A stretch of 64,000 bases of DNA from Halomonas sp. SpR8 (lineage in GTDB: Bacteria > Pseudomonadota > Gammaproteobacteria > Pseudomonadales > Halomonadaceae). The notes under the pieces were generated by a model. That model was not told where the DNA came from. It made no database searches and was given only the letters and a program-made list of their open reading frames with translations. The stretch lies in NCBI RefSeq assembly GCF_031010195.1, contig NZ_JAUAMC010000008.1, positions 62,001 to 126,000 of the forward strand, given 5' to 3'. The position numbers and the translations under genes are program-made. Of the stretch, positions 9,088 through 19,641 are shown piece by piece (position 1 is the stretch's first letter; each line of letters opens with the position of its first letter).

Positions 9088-9120
9088 GATGCCGTCGACG
9101 CTTTACTGGTCGGCGGCATC
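9088..9120. terminator. Hairpin between convergent pyrC and mtnN
   Basis: A 12-bp stem, GATGCCGTCGAC with GTCGGCGGCATC (one T-G wobble), closes a nine-base loop 30 bases after the pyrC stop and 20 before the mtnN stop. No long T-run follows on either side, so it is a weak intrinsic or a structural terminator. Confidence 0.55.
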
Positions 9121-9139
9121 AAACGTTTAGCCAAGCCTA

Positions 9140-9847
9140 TTAAGTGTTGCCAAGCTGCTTCAGCATTTGATCAACCATACGCGATGAGTGATCGGCGGCT
9201 ATTTCAAGGAACTGATCAAACGAGAGGTGATTGTCGCCATTGCCGGGGATGTCGGAGAGCGCGCGAATGACGACGAAAGGGCAGCCATAGAGATAGCAGG
9301 TTTGGGCTATCGCAGCGCCCTCCATCTCAACGGCGAGCATGGTGGGGAACTGGGCGCGGGTCGCTTCTACGCGGGCAGGGTCTGCCATAAAGGCGTCTCC
9401 TGTTGCGATCATGCCTTCGCGTACCTGGACTTCGCCAAGCGAGGCGATGGCATTACGCGCGACATTGCGTAGCTGTGTATCCGCCAGGTACGCGGCGGGC
9501 ATGCCCGGGACTTGCCCCATTTCGTAGCCGAAGACCACGGCGTCAACATCGTGATGGCGCAACTCATCTGAAATGACTACGTCACCAATATTTAAGTCGG
9601 TGGCAAATCCGCCTGCTGAGCCGGTGTTGATAATGGCATCGGGTTGGTGGCGCTCTAACAGAATAGCCGTGCCCACCGCAGCGTTGACTTTGCCAATTCC
9701 TGATTGCAGTACGATGACTTCAAGGCCGTAACGCGTGCCGGTATAAAACACAGAACCTGCATGTTCATAGCGTTGAGTGTTATCTAGCTGGGCCACCAGC
9801 GTGCTTACTTCCTGCGCCATTGCGCCAATAATACCAATACGCTTCAC
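9140..9847 (-). CDS. mtnN: 5'-methylthioadenosine/S-adenosylhomocysteine nucleosidase
   Basis: 235 residues from a GTG at 9847 (KRIGIIGAMAQEVSTL follows), with AGGAG nine bases upstream; this gives the normal family length (E. coli 232). Longer in-frame starts would reach into folD. Motifs: IINTGSAGGF, EMEGAAIAQTC purine-binding region, and the catalytic Asp in ALSDIPGNGDN. It cleaves methylthioadenosine and S-adenosylhomocysteine, recycling methionine and purine and clearing SAM by-products. It lies 40 bases downstream of folD on the same strand, linking it to one-carbon metabolism. Confidence 0.92.
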   Translation of the reverse strand: MKRIGIIGAMAQEVSTLVAQLDNTQRYEHAGSVFYTGTRYGLEVIVLQSGIGKVNAAVGTAILLERHQPDAIINTGSAGGFATDLNIGDVVISDELRHHDVDAVVFGYEMGQVPGMPAAYLADTQLRNVARNAIASLGEVQVREGMIATGDAFMADPARVEATRAQFPTMLAVEMEGAAIAQTCYLYGCPFVVIRALSDIPGNGDNHLSFDQFLEIAADHSSRMVDQMLKQLGNT

Positions 9848-9887
9848 TGCGCAATGCTCCTGCATAAAAGAGGTGGGTGAGATTGAA

Positions 9888-10754
9888 TCATGCGTGAGAT
9901 GCCGTGTCATGCTGCTCCGCGGCTTCTAATGTATTTTCCAGCAGCGTTGCGACCGTCATCGGCCCAACGCCCCCCGGCACTGGGGTGATAAAGCTGGCGC
10001 GTTCGGCGGCAGCCACAAAATCGATGTCGCCGATTAATTTGCCATCTTCTTGGCGATTGATGCCGACATCAATGACGATAGCCCCTGGCTTAATCCAGTC
10101 GCCCTTAACAATTCCTGGTTTGCCCACTGCGACGACGACAATATCAGCGCGTTTAATGTGGGCCTCAAGGTTTCGGGTAAAGCGGTGACATATCGTGGTG
10201 GTGCATCCCGCTAGCATAAGTTCGAGTGCCATAGGGCGGCCGACGATATTAGAGGCGCCCACCACGGTGGCATCCAGGCCGCGTAGCGCGATATCGCTTT
10301 GTGCTAGTAAGGTCATGATGCCTTTTGGTGTGCAGGGTCGCAGTGCAGGCATGCGCTGGGCTAATCGGCCGAGGTTATAAGGGTGGAAACCATCGACGTC
10401 CTTGTCAGGACGAATACGCTCTAAAATGGGATTAGCATCCATATGCTCAGGCAGCGGCAATTGAACAAGGATGCCATCTACGGCAGGGTCGCTATTGAGC
10501 TGGTCGACAAGGGCTTCTAAGTCATGTTGTGAGGTTGTGGAAGGCAGCGCATGTTGAAATGAGGTAATGCCTGCTTGTTCACAGGCGCGGTGCTTATTAT
10601 TGACATAGACGTGAGAGGCAGGATCGTCCCCAACCACAACCACGGCTAGTCCTGGTGCCCGTCCGCCTGCTTGACGGCGTGCGGCGATTTTTTGGGCAAC
10701 CTGTTGGCGGACAGACGCGGCGATGGCTTTGCCATCGATTAGTTGGGCGGTCAT
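9888..10754 (-). CDS. folD: Methylenetetrahydrofolate dehydrogenase/cyclohydrolase
   Basis: 288 residues from the ATG giving [12 protein letters not shown], identical in length to E. coli FolD; longer upstream starts look artificial. Catalytic Lys region [13 protein letters not shown], substrate motif QLPLPEHM, nucleotide-binding [13 protein letters not shown], and the signature [18 protein letters not shown] are all present. It interconverts methylene-, methenyl- and formyl-tetrahydrofolate using NADP. Probably forms an operon with mtnN. Confidence 0.95.
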   Translation of the reverse strand: MTAQLIDGKAIAASVRQQVAQKIAARRQAGGRAPGLAVVVVGDDPASHVYVNNKHRACEQAGITSFQHALPSTTSQHDLEALVDQLNSDPAVDGILVQLPLPEHMDANPILERIRPDKDVDGFHPYNLGRLAQRMPALRPCTPKGIMTLLAQSDIALRGLDATVVGASNIVGRPMALELMLAGCTTTICHRFTRNLEAHIKRADIVVVAVGKPGIVKGDWIKPGAIVIDVGINRQEDGKLIGDIDFVAAAERASFITPVPGGVGPMTVATLLENTLEAAEQHDTASHA

Positions 10755-10969
10755 GTAATGGAATCCCTGTAGACATGGACGTGGAAAAGGCTGGAGCAAT
10801 CATACGCTCACGCAACACTGCCTTTGAAAGGGGGCAATTTTCGCATGCTAGGGCATTTAGGCAAAGCGCCTAAACTCATAATCACTTTAATGGTTGACTT
10901 TAAAATTAAAAATAGTAATATATGCCTCGCTTGAGACGGGCCAAGCGGTAGCGTCTAAGAGTGATAATT

Positions 10970-11046
10970 CGGGATGTAGCGCAGTCTGGTAGCGCGCCTG
11001 CTTTGGGAGCAGGATGTCGGGGGTTCGAATCCCTCCATCCCGACCA
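10970..11046 (+). tRNA. tRNA-Pro (anticodon TGG)
   Basis: 77 bases including an encoded CCA. The acceptor stem CGGGATG pairs with CATCCCG, the anticodon stem CCTGC/GCAGG closes the loop TTTGGGA (anticodon TGG), and the T arm is GGGGGTTCGAATCCCTC. First gene of a four-tRNA cluster. Confidence 0.96.
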
Positions 11047-11135
11047 CACTTAACGCGAAAGGTAGACGTTTGCTTTTCCAAGTTTTGGTTGTGGTCTGTG
11101 CTCATCAGTATTCGTTACTTCTGAATGCTTCATGT

Positions 11136-11212
11136 GCGCCCATAGCTCAACCGGATAGAGCAACGGCCTTCTAAGCCGTAGGTTGCGGGTTCGATTCCTG
11201 CTGGGCGTGCCA
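11136..11212 (+). tRNA. tRNA-Arg (anticodon TCT)
   Basis: 77 bases including CCA. Acceptor stem GCGCCCA pairs with TGGGCGT (one terminal G-T wobble), the anticodon stem ACGGC/GCCGT closes the loop CTTCTAA (anticodon TCT), and the T arm is GCGGGTTCGATTCCTGC. Reads AGA/AGG arginine codons. Confidence 0.96.
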
Positions 11213-11276
11213 CCTAATTCAGTGGTTGCAACCTGTCAGAATCACATCTTTAAGCATTTTTCGTAAGATTGTCTAT

Positions 11277-11352
11277 GGTGGGTGTAGCTCAGGGGTAGAG
11301 CCCCGGATTGTGACTCCGGTGGTCGTGGGTTCAAATCCCATCATCCACCCCA
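11277..11352 (+). tRNA. tRNA-His (anticodon GTG), copy 1
   Basis: 76 bases including the extra 5' G(-1) diagnostic of tRNA-His, which faces C73 before the CCA. Acceptor GTGGGTG pairs with CATCCAC; the anticodon loop is TTGTGAC within CCGGA/TCCGG. A nearly identical copy follows 33 bases downstream. Confidence 0.96.
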
Positions 11353-11385
11353 GTGACAATATTTGCGTTCCCAGTTTTAGGTTGT

Positions 11386-11461
11386 GGTGGGTGTAGCTCA
11401 GTGGTAGAGCCCCGGATTGTGACTCCGGTGGTCGTGGGTTCAAGTCCCATCATCCACCCCA
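11386..11461 (+). tRNA. tRNA-His (anticodon GTG), copy 2
   Basis: 76 bases, differing from copy 1 at one D-loop base (AGTGG instead of AGGGG) and one T-loop base (CAAGTCC instead of CAAATCC). Same G(-1), anticodon GTG and encoded CCA. A recent tandem duplication is the simplest explanation. Confidence 0.96.
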
Positions 11462-11787
11462 TTTCCCTTGCTTCCATCTCTTTTCTTGTTTTCTTCTGAT
11501 TTTTGCCTTCCACGCTTTATTTCAAGATCCATGCCCTTGCCAGGGATTTTTGCGTTTTCAACTTTTAAGTTGTTGTAAGCGCGCTATAGTTTGCAATAGA
11601 AATGAGGCAATTATTATACCGCTACTAGTGCTGTCATCCCTTTTGGCTTTTTTGCAGCGTTTATTGCTGTTTTTTGAAACTAAAATAGCGTTATCTACTG
11701 TATTAAAGCAGATGATTTGGTGATATTTTTCAATAAGTTGTTATTCATCAATGACGATTTAAAGCAAGCAATGGGGAGTGCATCACA
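11462..11787. other. AT-rich intergenic region after the tRNA cluster
   Basis: 326 bases without a credible gene. It begins with a pyrimidine-rich, T-rich tract after the last tRNA, which may help end tRNA transcription although no strong hairpin is visible; further in, the sequence becomes AT-rich and leads to GGGGAG before the next ATG. The promoter of the following FAD oxidoreductase should lie here but I cannot place it reliably. Confidence 0.5.
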
Positions 11788-13029
11788 ATGGCGCGTCGAA
11801 CGGTGGTTTTAGGAGCGGGCATGGTCGGTGTCAGTATTGCGTGGCATTTACGCCAACGTGGACATGACGTCACTATGGTGGATCGCCATTCGCCTGGCCA
11901 AGAGACCTCGTTTGGCAATGCCGGCATTATTCAGCGTGAAGCGGTACGGCCATACCCATTTCCTCGTGACGTTAAAACGCTCTTGAGCGTATTGCCCAAT
12001 CGCCGAGTAGATATTCGCTATCGCCCAGCGGGTATGGTAAACGCAGCCTCTCCGCTGTTGCGTTATTGGATGAACTCGTCGCCGAAGAACTATCAGAAAA
12101 TTGTTCCGGAATACGCTTCGTTGATTCAGCTTTCATTGACGACCCATGGGCCGATGATTGAGGCCGCGGGAGCAGAACACTTGGTGCGTCGTCAGGGTTG
12201 GCTTGAGCTTTATCGTAGTCCTGCAAAACTGGCGGCACGATTAACTGACGCTGAAGAGGCGTGCCGCCTATATGGCGTTCAGTTCGAGCAGTTGGATAGG
12301 GCCGCGCTATTAGCGAAAGAGCCTAACTTGAGTGACTCGATTACAGGCGCGATTCATTGGCTTGATCCATGGACGGTGGCCGACCCCGGCGCGCTGGTAG
12401 AGGCGTACGCGCAAGCGTTTAGCAATGATGGTGGACATATTCTTCAGGCAGACATCAAGTCTGTTCAGCAGATGGGGAGCCGCTGGCAGGTTCACACCAG
12501 CGCTGAAACGTTAGAGGCAGATGAAGTCGTCGTGGCGCTAGGGCCCTGGGCAGGAAGTTGGCTGAAAGGGTTAGGTTACCACTTTCCTACCTTTGTAAAA
12601 CGCGGTTATCACATGCACTACGCACCACCGGCAGTAGCCAAGTTAAATTACTGGGTGATGGATGCAGAAGTGGGGTATTTGCTGGCACCGATGAACGCGG
12701 GTGTGCGTCTGACAACGGGCGCGCAGCTTGATCATTTGGATGCGCCTGCTGATGTCAAACAATTGGCTGCTGCTGAGAAAGTTGCACGCAGTGTCTTTCC
12801 GCTAGGAGAGCGTCGCGATGAAGCGCCTTGGAAGGGCGCGCGGCCATGCTTACCTGATATGAAACCAGTGATTGGTCCCGCGCCCCGTCATCCCGGTCTA
12901 TGGCTTGCTTTTGGGCATGGTCATCAAGGATTTACTTTAGGGCCCGCTACAGGTCAGCTATTGGCAGACATGATGGAAGGGCAGACGACTGCCATCGATA
13001 TGGCGCCATTTCGTGCTGATCGCTTCTGA
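11788..13029 (+). CDS. FAD-dependent D-amino-acid dehydrogenase-like oxidoreductase
   Basis: 413 residues of the DAO/DadA fold. The FAD-binding Rossmann motif is at the N-terminus (VVLGAGMVGVSIAWHLRQRG), followed by TSFGNAGII, a second FAD contact in DEVVVALGPWAG, and a C-terminal LWLAFGHGHQGFTLGPATG loop typical of DadA and related amino-acid oxidases. It probably oxidises a D-amino acid or similar amine and passes electrons to the respiratory chain. It has no dad operon partners (no alr/dadX nearby), so the substrate is open. A strong terminator follows. Confidence 0.75.
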   Translation: MARRTVVLGAGMVGVSIAWHLRQRGHDVTMVDRHSPGQETSFGNAGIIQREAVRPYPFPRDVKTLLSVLPNRRVDIRYRPAGMVNAASPLLRYWMNSSPKNYQKIVPEYASLIQLSLTTHGPMIEAAGAEHLVRRQGWLELYRSPAKLAARLTDAEEACRLYGVQFEQLDRAALLAKEPNLSDSITGAIHWLDPWTVADPGALVEAYAQAFSNDGGHILQADIKSVQQMGSRWQVHTSAETLEADEVVVALGPWAGSWLKGLGYHFPTFVKRGYHMHYAPPAVAKLNYWVMDAEVGYLLAPMNAGVRLTTGAQLDHLDAPADVKQLAAAEKVARSVFPLGERRDEAPWKGARPCLPDMKPVIGPAPRHPGLWLAFGHGHQGFTLGPATGQLLADMMEGQTTAIDMAPFRADRF

Positions 13030-13037
13030 TGATTCTT

Positions 13038-13067
13038 AAAAACGCTGACTTGTTCAGCGTTTTTTTT
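13038..13067 (+). terminator. Rho-independent terminator after the FAD oxidoreductase gene
   Basis: AACGCTGA and TCAGCGTT form an 8-bp stem with a CTTGT loop, preceded by A residues and followed by a run of eight T. It lies 12 bases after the stop codon and is a textbook intrinsic terminator. Confidence 0.9.
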
Positions 13068-13226
13068 GACCTGTATTCCGAGCAGGGAACCTTGATGCCA
13101 CCCGCGACAACAGCTGTCTCCAAGCGTTACAATTGCCGCATTGGAAATTGCTCATTGCGCGGTGCCTCGTTAGTTGAAAGCGGCTAATTGAGCGCAGCGC
13201 TGAGACTACCTATTCGAAGAGGCACA

Positions 13227-14816
13227 ATGAAAGAGACTCAATTAGCCCGTGAAGCCGAGCTTCGCAGGACATTCGCTATTATCTCGCACCCCGACGCCGG
13301 TAAAACCACGATCACCGAAAAGATGCTGCTGTTTGGCAATGCCATCCAGTTAGCCGGTTCGGTGAAGAGCAAGCGTAACGACCGTCACGCTACCTCGGAC
13401 TGGATGAAAATGGAGCAGGAGCGGGGTATCTCGGTGACGACCTCGGTGATGCAATTCCCCTACGGCGGACGCATCGTTAACCTGCTGGACACGCCCGGTC
13501 ACGAAGACTTCTCTGAAGATACCTACCGCACGCTCACGGCGGTTGACTCTGCCTTGATGGTCATCGACGGTGCCAAGGGTGTTGAGGATCGCACCATTAA
13601 GTTGATGGAAGTGTGTCGCCTACGTACCACGCCGATCCTCACCTTTATCAATAAAATGGACCGCGATATCCGCGACCCCATTGAGGTGATGGATGAAGTC
13701 GAAACGGTATTGAATATCCAGTGTGCGCCGATGACCTGGCCGATTGGTATGGGGCGCCATTTCAAGGGCGTTTATCACCTCTATAACGACGTGATTCATC
13801 TTTATACTCAGGGCCAGGGCAGCCGGATCCCCGATGATAAACGCATTGAGGGCTTGGATAGTCCCGAAGTGGATGCCGTGCTTGGTGAGGAGCAGGCCGA
13901 AGAGCTGCGCATGGAAGTAGAGCTGGTGCGTGGGGCGTCCCATGAGTTTGATCTGGATGCTTATCGCCGGGGTGAGCTTTCGCCGGTCTATTTCGGTACC
14001 GCCATGGGTAACTTTGGGGTGCGCGAGATGATGGATGGCTTTGTGGAGTACGCCCCGCCGCCCCAGGCCCACGAAACCGATACACGGGTAGTCACTTCCG
14101 ATGATGAGCGCTTCACCGGCTTCGTGTTTAAGATCCAGGCCAACATGGATCCGAATCACCGTGACCGCATCGCCTTTTTGCGGGTCTGTTCGGGTAAGTA
14201 CGAAAAGAACATGAAGATGCGTCATGTGCGTATCGGCAAGGACGTTAAAATTGCCGATGCGCTGACCTTTATGGCCTCTGATCGCTCCCAAGTGGAAGAA
14301 GCCTGGCCAGGCGATATTATTGGTCTCCATAACCACGGTACGATTCAGATTGGCGATACCTTTACCGTGGGTGAAGATATGCGCTTTACCGGCATACCGC
14401 ACTTTGCTCCCGAGCTGTTTAAGCGCGTGCGGTTGAAAGACCCACTGAAAATGAAAGCGCTGCAAAAAGGCTTACAGCAGCTTTCCGAAGAGGGCGCTAC
14501 CCAGGTCTTTATGCCCATAGACAATAACGACTTGATTCTCGGCGCCGTGGGTACTCTGCAGTTTGATGTGGTCGCTCACCGCTTGAAAGAGGAGTACAAG
14601 GTCGACTGCTTGTACGAAGGCGTTAATGTACAGACGGCCCGCTGGGTTTACTGTGAAGACGCTAAGAAACTTGAAGAGTTTAAGCGTAAAGCCAGTGCCA
14701 ATCTGGCTGTCGATGGCGGTGGTTATCTTACCTATATCGCGCCGACCCGGGTGAATCTGCAGATGACCCAGGAGCGCTGGCCGGACATTCGCTTCCAGCC
14801 GACCCGCGAGCACTAA
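13227..14816 (+). CDS. prfC: Peptide chain release factor 3
   Basis: 529 residues from the ATG giving [12 protein letters not shown], the same length as E. coli RF3; an upstream in-frame start at 13188 is less likely. GTPase motifs: SHPDAGKTT (G1), [11 protein letters not shown] switch region, DTPGHEDF (G3), and NKMDRD (G4). RF3 is a translational GTPase that releases RF1/RF2 from the ribosome after termination. It is followed after 20 bases by tatD. Confidence 0.97.
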   Translation: MKETQLAREAELRRTFAIISHPDAGKTTITEKMLLFGNAIQLAGSVKSKRNDRHATSDWMKMEQERGISVTTSVMQFPYGGRIVNLLDTPGHEDFSEDTYRTLTAVDSALMVIDGAKGVEDRTIKLMEVCRLRTTPILTFINKMDRDIRDPIEVMDEVETVLNIQCAPMTWPIGMGRHFKGVYHLYNDVIHLYTQGQGSRIPDDKRIEGLDSPEVDAVLGEEQAEELRMEVELVRGASHEFDLDAYRRGELSPVYFGTAMGNFGVREMMDGFVEYAPPPQAHETDTRVVTSDDERFTGFVFKIQANMDPNHRDRIAFLRVCSGKYEKNMKMRHVRIGKDVKIADALTFMASDRSQVEEAWPGDIIGLHNHGTIQIGDTFTVGEDMRFTGIPHFAPELFKRVRLKDPLKMKALQKGLQQLSEEGATQVFMPIDNNDLILGAVGTLQFDVVAHRLKEEYKVDCLYEGVNVQTARWVYCEDAKKLEEFKRKASANLAVDGGGYLTYIAPTRVNLQMTQERWPDIRFQPTREH

Positions 14817-14836
14817 CGTTTATAGGGTAAGCCTCT

Positions 14837-15604
14837 ATGCTGGTTGATGCCCATTGCCATCTCGATTTTGCCCAGTTCGATGATGATCGAACTGACGTAT
14901 TTGAGGCCGCTAAGGCAGTGGGCGTAGTGCGTTTTGTGGTGCCGGGCACTACCCGTTCGCGCTGGCAGCAGGTGCTGGCGCTGGGTGCACGGGCGGATAC
15001 CTCGGTATGCCTGGGCATGCACCCTTACTTTGTGGATCAGCATCAAGAGGCAGATATTGCTGCGCTGGATAACCTGCTCAGCGAGCACCCAGAGGTGGTA
15101 GCCGTCGGCGAGTGCGGTATCGATGGCCGCTTTAGCAACACCCTTGAGGCCCAGTGGTACTATTTTGACGCCCAGTTAAAGCTGGCTAAGCAGCATGGGC
15201 TGCCAGTAGTGGTGCACTGCGTCCACGCCAACGACAAGGTCGCTAAACGGCTTCGCCAGTTAGCGTTGCCCAACGCAGGGTTGATCCATGCCTTCTCGGG
15301 GTCAATTGAGCAAGCGAACAAGTTTCTCGATCTAGGTTTCAAGCTGGGGTTGGGTGGAGCGATTACCTATGAGCGCGCCAAACGCTTGCGGCGAACCGTT
15401 GCGGCGCTTCCTGACGATGCGTTTGTGCTGGAAACCGACAGCCCCGATATGCCGCTTAGTGGCTATCAGGGGATGCGGAATGAGCCGCGTCGAGTGGCCG
15501 AGGTATGTAACGTTGTGGCCACCCTGCGCGGGCAAACAGCGCAGCAGGTTGCGGCCCAGAGCAGTGATACCGCTGCGACGCTGTTTGGCTTAGCTAGTGC
15601 CTAG
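14837..15604 (+). CDS. TatD-family metal-dependent hydrolase/DNase
   Basis: 255 residues with the family's metal ligands: DAHCHLDF at the start, GECGID near residue 93, HCVHAND, and ETDSPDMPL late in the chain. TatD enzymes are TIM-barrel hydrolases, some shown to be 3'-5' DNases; the form here is closest in layout to YjjV. Located directly after prfC, which also neighbours yjjV in many gammaproteobacteria. Only six bases separate its end from convergent ygfZ. Confidence 0.85.
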   Translation: MLVDAHCHLDFAQFDDDRTDVFEAAKAVGVVRFVVPGTTRSRWQQVLALGARADTSVCLGMHPYFVDQHQEADIAALDNLLSEHPEVVAVGECGIDGRFSNTLEAQWYYFDAQLKLAKQHGLPVVVHCVHANDKVAKRLRQLALPNAGLIHAFSGSIEQANKFLDLGFKLGLGGAITYERAKRLRRTVAALPDDAFVLETDSPDMPLSGYQGMRNEPRRVAEVCNVVATLRGQTAQQVAAQSSDTAATLFGLASA

Positions 15605-15609
15605 AAACC

Positions 15610-16581
15610 CTAGCCATTAAGGCTAACCGCCAGTTGCTCTGGATCAACGCGCTCGATCGCATAGGGTAACGGGAGAAGGGTCGCTGGCCCGCCTGCCAGA
15701 AAGAGAGGCGTCTGTTCTTCGGCTACTTTGGTGTTCATGACCGCCAGTAACTCGACGCTGCCTTGTGGTGCCGTCGCGCTGACGACCACTTCGCCGACCG
15801 CTTTATCGTCACCATTGACTACGCTAGCGCCCACCTCAGGCAGTGTGTCTGTGTCCAGACTGACGCGCATTAGGCGTTTTTTTACTTGGCCACGAAAGTG
15901 GGCTCGGGCAACAACTTCCTGACCGGTGTAACAGCCCTTTTTAAAGCTAATCCCACCCAACGCTTCCCAGTTAAGCATCTGGGGTAGGAAATGATCCTGC
16001 TGGGCATCGGTTAGCCACGCCAAGCCGCTACGAATATCTTCAAGCTGCCAAGCGTTGCGGCTCGCTTGGTCATCTTGAACCGACGCTACATCGACGTTGT
16101 GGTCTTTATCGAAACACAGCAGCCAGCGCGATGTCTCACCTGGGTAGCGGAGTACGCTGGCTTGGTCGTTGTGGGTATGGGTGCCCACTTGATCGGGTAG
16201 CTCCAGATCCAGCTGATTCGCCAGCGATTGGGCATCATCCCTGGCGCCAATCACAATAAGGTCGGGTAGCGAGACCAGCTCAGTCTTATAAAAAGCGGCA
16301 AATTTTTTAAGATGGTTGGCTAAACTCTCTAACAGGGTAACGCTTAGTAGCAAACGGAAATGCTCTTCGCCCAAGCGCACCAGTTGGGCGTTGGCTAACA
16401 TTCGCCCCTTGGGCGTACAAAAACAGGTTAGCGGCGCAAAACGCCCATCGGCCAAGCTGACTTGGGCGCTGGTCTGGCCCTGCAGGAACTTTTCTGCATC
16501 CGCCCCTTTCACATCCAGGGCGGCTAAATGGTTAAGGCGGACGCTGCCAAGGGCCGGGGTGCTAGCGGTAACGGTCGCCAT
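15610..16581 (-). CDS. ygfZ: Folate-binding protein YgfZ (Fe-S cluster/tRNA modification factor)
   Basis: 323 residues. The family signature K-G-C-Y-x-G-Q-E is seen as KKGCYTGQEVVARAHFRG with the conserved cysteine. The N-terminal half resembles the aminomethyltransferase (GcvT) fold. YgfZ uses folate to help assembly or repair of certain Fe-S proteins such as MiaB. A monocistronic gene with TGGCGACC at the start codon and AGGAG just upstream. Confidence 0.9.
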   Translation of the reverse strand: MATVTASTPALGSVRLNHLAALDVKGADAEKFLQGQTSAQVSLADGRFAPLTCFCTPKGRMLANAQLVRLGEEHFRLLLSVTLLESLANHLKKFAAFYKTELVSLPDLIVIGARDDAQSLANQLDLELPDQVGTHTHNDQASVLRYPGETSRWLLCFDKDHNVDVASVQDDQASRNAWQLEDIRSGLAWLTDAQQDHFLPQMLNWEALGGISFKKGCYTGQEVVARAHFRGQVKKRLMRVSLDTDTLPEVGASVVNGDDKAVGEVVVSATAPQGSVELLAVMNTKVAEEQTPLFLAGGPATLLPLPYAIERVDPEQLAVSLNG

Positions 16582-16758
16582 AAAAACTCCTGAAAAAGTG
16601 AGAAAGCGTTCGGTAGTAATGTATTCAGTACGAAAGCGTGAAGCGTATCTTTACTGCTATTAGGTGTGGGCAGTTGGCGCTGATTGCAAGGCACCATTAG
16701 CGTGCTAGACTCTTTCTCTTGTATCAGTTTTGCACAGGTCAACAGGCAGGGAAACGCT

Positions 16759-16956
16759 ATGGCGCAGCAGTCGTTAACATTCCAAGGTGTTAAATCGGTC
16801 GATCAGGTCAACAAAATTACCACGGCTCTGATGATGCTTGACGGCGTTGATAGCGCCGAAGTGGGGCGGCATGGTGCTGATGTGGACGGCCGGGCAAAGC
16901 GCGAGACGCTGATTAATGCCATTGAAAAACTCAAGCTAGGCGTAAAGGTATCCTAA
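16759..16956 (+). CDS. HMA-like small protein without the CxxC metal site
   Basis: 65 residues from the ATG at 16759 (MAQQSLTFQGVKSVDQ), preceded by AGGGA. The pattern (FQGVKSVDQVNKITTAL, LDGVDSAEVGR, then INAIEKLKLGVKV) resembles the ferredoxin-like heavy-metal-associated domain, but the place where MxCxxC would stand reads VKSVDQV, so the two metal-binding cysteines are missing. Its stop overlaps the start of the next gene (TAATG), so it is translationally coupled to an OsmC-family protein. Function unknown; possibly a regulatory or binding partner of that protein. Confidence 0.6.
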   Translation: MAQQSLTFQGVKSVDQVNKITTALMMLDGVDSAEVGRHGADVDGRAKRETLINAIEKLKLGVKVS

Positions 16957-17363
16957 TGCATCCTCCGATTACCGTGATCAGCGAACGCAACCATGCCTTT
17001 AGGCAGCGAGTTGAAGTCAATGGGCTGGAAGATCTATATGCCGACGTGCCACCCATCGTCGGCGGAGAGGGAAGCGCTCCAGATCCCCACGACTATTTCG
17101 ATATCGCCTTGGGCACCTGCAAAGCGATTACCGTGCAGATGTACGCCAAGCGTAAGGAGTGGCCCCTTGAGGGCATTACCGTCACCGTTCAGCGGGATGA
17201 CAGCCAGGAAAAAAAGGGCATCTACAAACTAGACGTGGCCTTAACGCTGCACGGTATTGAAGACCCAGAGCAGCGCGCCAGGCTTGAAGATATTAGCCAC
17301 CGCTGCCCCATTCAGCGCCTTATGACGCAGTCAACGGTCGAGATCGCCACGCGGTTAGTTTAA
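16956..17363 (+). CDS. OsmC-family protein (thiol peroxidase-like fold)
   Basis: 135 residues with the two conserved cysteines of the OsmC/Ohr superfamily, one in [15 protein letters not shown] and one in [10 protein letters not shown], separated by the typical beta-rich segment. The compact size and RCPI motif are closer to the YhfA-like branch than to Ohr. Such proteins reduce organic hydroperoxides or bind small ligands. It starts inside the stop codon of the HMA-like gene and ends 22 bases before uvrB. Confidence 0.8.
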   Translation: MHPPITVISERNHAFRQRVEVNGLEDLYADVPPIVGGEGSAPDPHDYFDIALGTCKAITVQMYAKRKEWPLEGITVTVQRDDSQEKKGIYKLDVALTLHGIEDPEQRARLEDISHRCPIQRLMTQSTVEIATRLV

Positions 17364-17385
17364 TTTATTTCTTTTAGGAGCACCG

Positions 17386-19410
<2,025 letters not shown>

Positions 19411-19641
19411 CGGTATGTCGGAAGGCTCAGATATGGCTTTAGGGTATTCGACGATGGTTTATACCGTTATCTTCTCATTTAAAACGCACTTACATCAAAA
19501 TTTGGCGAAGTAATCGGTTCTGCACGGCAGAGTGCTGCTGCGTAAGGGCCAATACGGTATACTTGGGTCACGCTAAGACGGCACCTCCGCAGGCGCGGAT
19601 GAAAGCCGCTGACTAGACGATAACCTAGGAGCTACTAGTTC

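Noticed and set aside
10887..11105. Minus-strand frame with the text GRDGGIRTPDILLP
   Set aside because: It is antisense to the tRNA-Pro gene; this peptide is a well-known annotation artefact of tRNA genes.
11331..11513. Minus-strand frame with the text MMGLEPTTTGVTIRGST
   Set aside because: Antisense to the second tRNA-His gene and another classic false protein.
13620..14465. 281-residue frame antisense to prfC
   Set aside because: Entirely inside a well-conserved gene, with no recognisable motifs; a shadow of codon bias.
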